31,691 nucleotides of DNA from Salinibacterium sp. (GTDB taxonomy: Bacteria; Actinomycetota; Actinomycetes; Actinomycetales; Microbacteriaceae), in contig SCSV01000372.1 in assembly GCA_004297555.1 (NCBI GenBank), forward strand, positions 1-31,691. The letters run 5' to 3'. How positions within the stretch are numbered: position 1 is the first letter of the stretch; the number at the start of each line of letters is the position of its first letter. The position numbers were made by a program, and so were the translations under genes. Under the pieces are notes generated by a model that ran no database searches, was not told the DNA's origin, and worked only from the letters and a program-made list of their open reading frames with translations. Of the stretch, positions 30,574 to 31,691 are shown in pieces.

Positions 30574-31691
30574 CTGAATAGCACCGCCTCTAAGACTTTC
30601 TTTGCGATTGGAGCAGCAACCGTGTTGCCGGTGCCTGCTTGGCCGAGTCCTCCACCATTCTCAACGACCACCGCCACCGCAACCTGTGGGTTGTCGGCCG
30701 GGGCGAATCCGGTAAACCAGAGCGTGAAGGGAGCACCGTCACCGTTCTGAGCTGTTCCAGTCTTACCCGCGACTTTGACTCCGCCTATTCTGGCATTAGT
30801 GGCAACGCCGTTGGCGACGTTGCTGGTCATGAGCGTGGTCATCGTGTGTGCGGTCTCTGCGCTCACTGGTTGACTGAAAATTTGCGGTTCGAGTGATTTG
30901 ATTACGGTCAAGTCGGGCGCCGTGATGGTCTTGACAAGGGTCGGTTTCATCAGGGTCCCGTTGTTGGACAGAGCCATCGACACCATCGCCATTTGAAGAG
31001 GGGATGCCCGCACACTCGATTGACCGAAGGCCGAGAGCATGGTCTGCGGTTCGTCGAGACCTCGCGGGTACACGCTCGGCGTCGACGCCATGGGAACGTC
31101 CACACTCTGGTTGAAGCCGAACTTGTTGGCCTGATCGCGAATCGCCGTGGCGCCCAACGCCCGGCCGAGTTGGGCGTATGGGATGTTGCACGAGAGCCGT
31201 AGTGCGTCCGCGATCGAGACCTGGCTCGTGCCGCCGCACACCGAGCCGCCAGCGTTGCGAATCACCGAATTGCTCTGTGGCAATTTCAATTGTGGAGGGT
31301 TTGGAAAAGTGCTGGCAGGGGTGAAATGCCCGCTTTCCAGCGCGGCCGAGGCCACAACCAATTTGAACGTTGAGCCCGGTGGATCGAGGGGGCCGGCCAG
31401 AGTGCGGTTGTAGAGGGGCCCGGTTGGATCGTTCAGCAACCGATCATGGAGATCGATGACCTTCTGGCTGTCGCGCGCCGTGAACTCATTCGGGTCGAAC
31501 GTGGGCTTGGAGACCATCGCGAGAATGGCACCCGTCTTGGGATCGATCGCTATCACCGCGCCACGGTTGTTGCCGAGGGCATCCCATGCCGCCTTCTGCA
31601 CCACAGGGTCGATCGTCAACTCGACGGCCGCACCCTTCGGGTTCTGGCCGGTGAGGATCGCGTTAATCCGATCGAAGAATTGGTCGTTGGA
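30570..31691 (-). CDS. pbpA: Class B penicillin-binding protein PbpA (5' end cut by window)
   Basis: The frame is open to the right edge. About 373 residues are visible, comprising the end of the N-terminal module and the entire transpeptidase domain. Active-site motifs are SxxK in PPGSTFKLV, SxN in LRLSCNIPYAQLG and KTG in KVAGKTGTAQNGDG. Class B PBPs crosslink peptidoglycan stems. The position upstream of pknA and pknB is the conserved pstP-rodA-pbpA-pknA-pknB cluster, so rodA is expected just outside the window. The stop overlaps the pknA start (ATGA). Confidence 0.95.
   Translation of the reverse strand, partial: SNDQFFDRINAILTGQNPKGAAVELTIDPVVQKAAWDALGNNRGAVIAIDPKTGAILAMVSKPTFDPNEFTARDSQKVIDLHDRLLNDPTGPLYNRTLAGPLDPPGSTFKLVVASAALESGHFTPASTFPNPPQLKLPQSNSVIRNAGGSVCGGTSQVSIADALRLSCNIPYAQLGRALGATAIRDQANKFGFNQSVDVPMASTPSVYPRGLDEPQTMLSAFGQSSVRASPLQMAMVSMALSNNGTLMKPTLVKTITAPDLTVIKSLEPQIFSQPVSAETAHTMTTLMTSNVANGVATNARIGGVKVAGKTGTAQNGDGAPFTLWFTGFAPADNPQVAVAVVVENGGGLGQAGTGNTVAAPIAKKVLEAVLFR

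Noticed and set aside
1..31691. Mobile elements, CRISPR arrays, phage or defence genes, biosynthetic clusters
   Set aside because: No transposase, integrase, repeat-spacer pattern or compositional island was seen; every sizeable gene belongs to the conserved origin-proximal core.

Overview
This window is core chromosome around the replication origin of a high-GC actinobacterium, most likely a member of Microbacteriaceae. I infer the family from gene order, protein character and GC-rich codon use, not from a database search. The order rpmH / dnaA / oriC / dnaN / gnd / recF / dciA / gyrB / gyrA / DUF3566 / tRNA-Ile / tRNA-Ala is typical of the actinobacterial origin. So are the flanking blocks rnpA-yidD-yidC-khpB-rsmG-parA-parB on the left and ppiA-rhomboid-crgA-sortase-trpG-pknB-pknA-pbpA on the right.

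Left flank (1-7020, plus strand): a truncated DUF6049 envelope protein overlaps murJ (lipid II flippase). Then come trxB-trxA (thioredoxin system, ending in a clear hairpin terminator), a class I/II PLP aminotransferase, and a Ddl-type ATP-grasp ligase. Origin-proximal left arm (7026-11965, minus strand): rpmH, rnpA, yidD, yidC, khpB, rsmG, parA and parB form a tightly packed run with many 1-8 nt overlaps. It is read away from oriC and joins ribosome/RNA processing, membrane insertion and chromosome segregation. Two near-perfect parS sites flank rsmG, and one of them contains the parA start codon.

Origin (11966-13997): DnaA boxes lie both upstream of dnaA and in the 330 bp between dnaA and dnaN. 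The latter carries the best boxes, an imperfect inverted repeat and an AT-rich stretch. Right arm (13998-23089, plus strand): sliding clamp, 6-phosphogluconate dehydrogenase, RecF, DciA, both gyrase subunits, a DUF3566 membrane protein and two tRNAs.

Distal right (23090-31691): an unknown one-TM protein (minus strand), a cyclophilin and a rhomboid protease (plus), CrgA (minus), then sortase E, a 53-residue membrane protein and a GATase subunit (plus). The minus-strand pbpA-pknA-pknB block (elongation/division PBP and Ser/Thr kinases) closes the window, with pbpA cut by the right edge.

I see no mobile element, CRISPR array, phage or defence island, and no clearly novel multi-gene system. The items most worth a second look are non-coding. 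One is a DnaA-box-like cluster with a perfect hairpin in the convergent rhomboid/crgA gap, about 11 kb from oriC. Another is a recurring -10 element placed 6-7 nt before ATG codons, which suggests leaderless mRNAs. There are also parS sites merged with translation starts, an apparently over-represented hexamer GGATGC/GCATCC, and a PknA with an unusually elaborate extracellular part.
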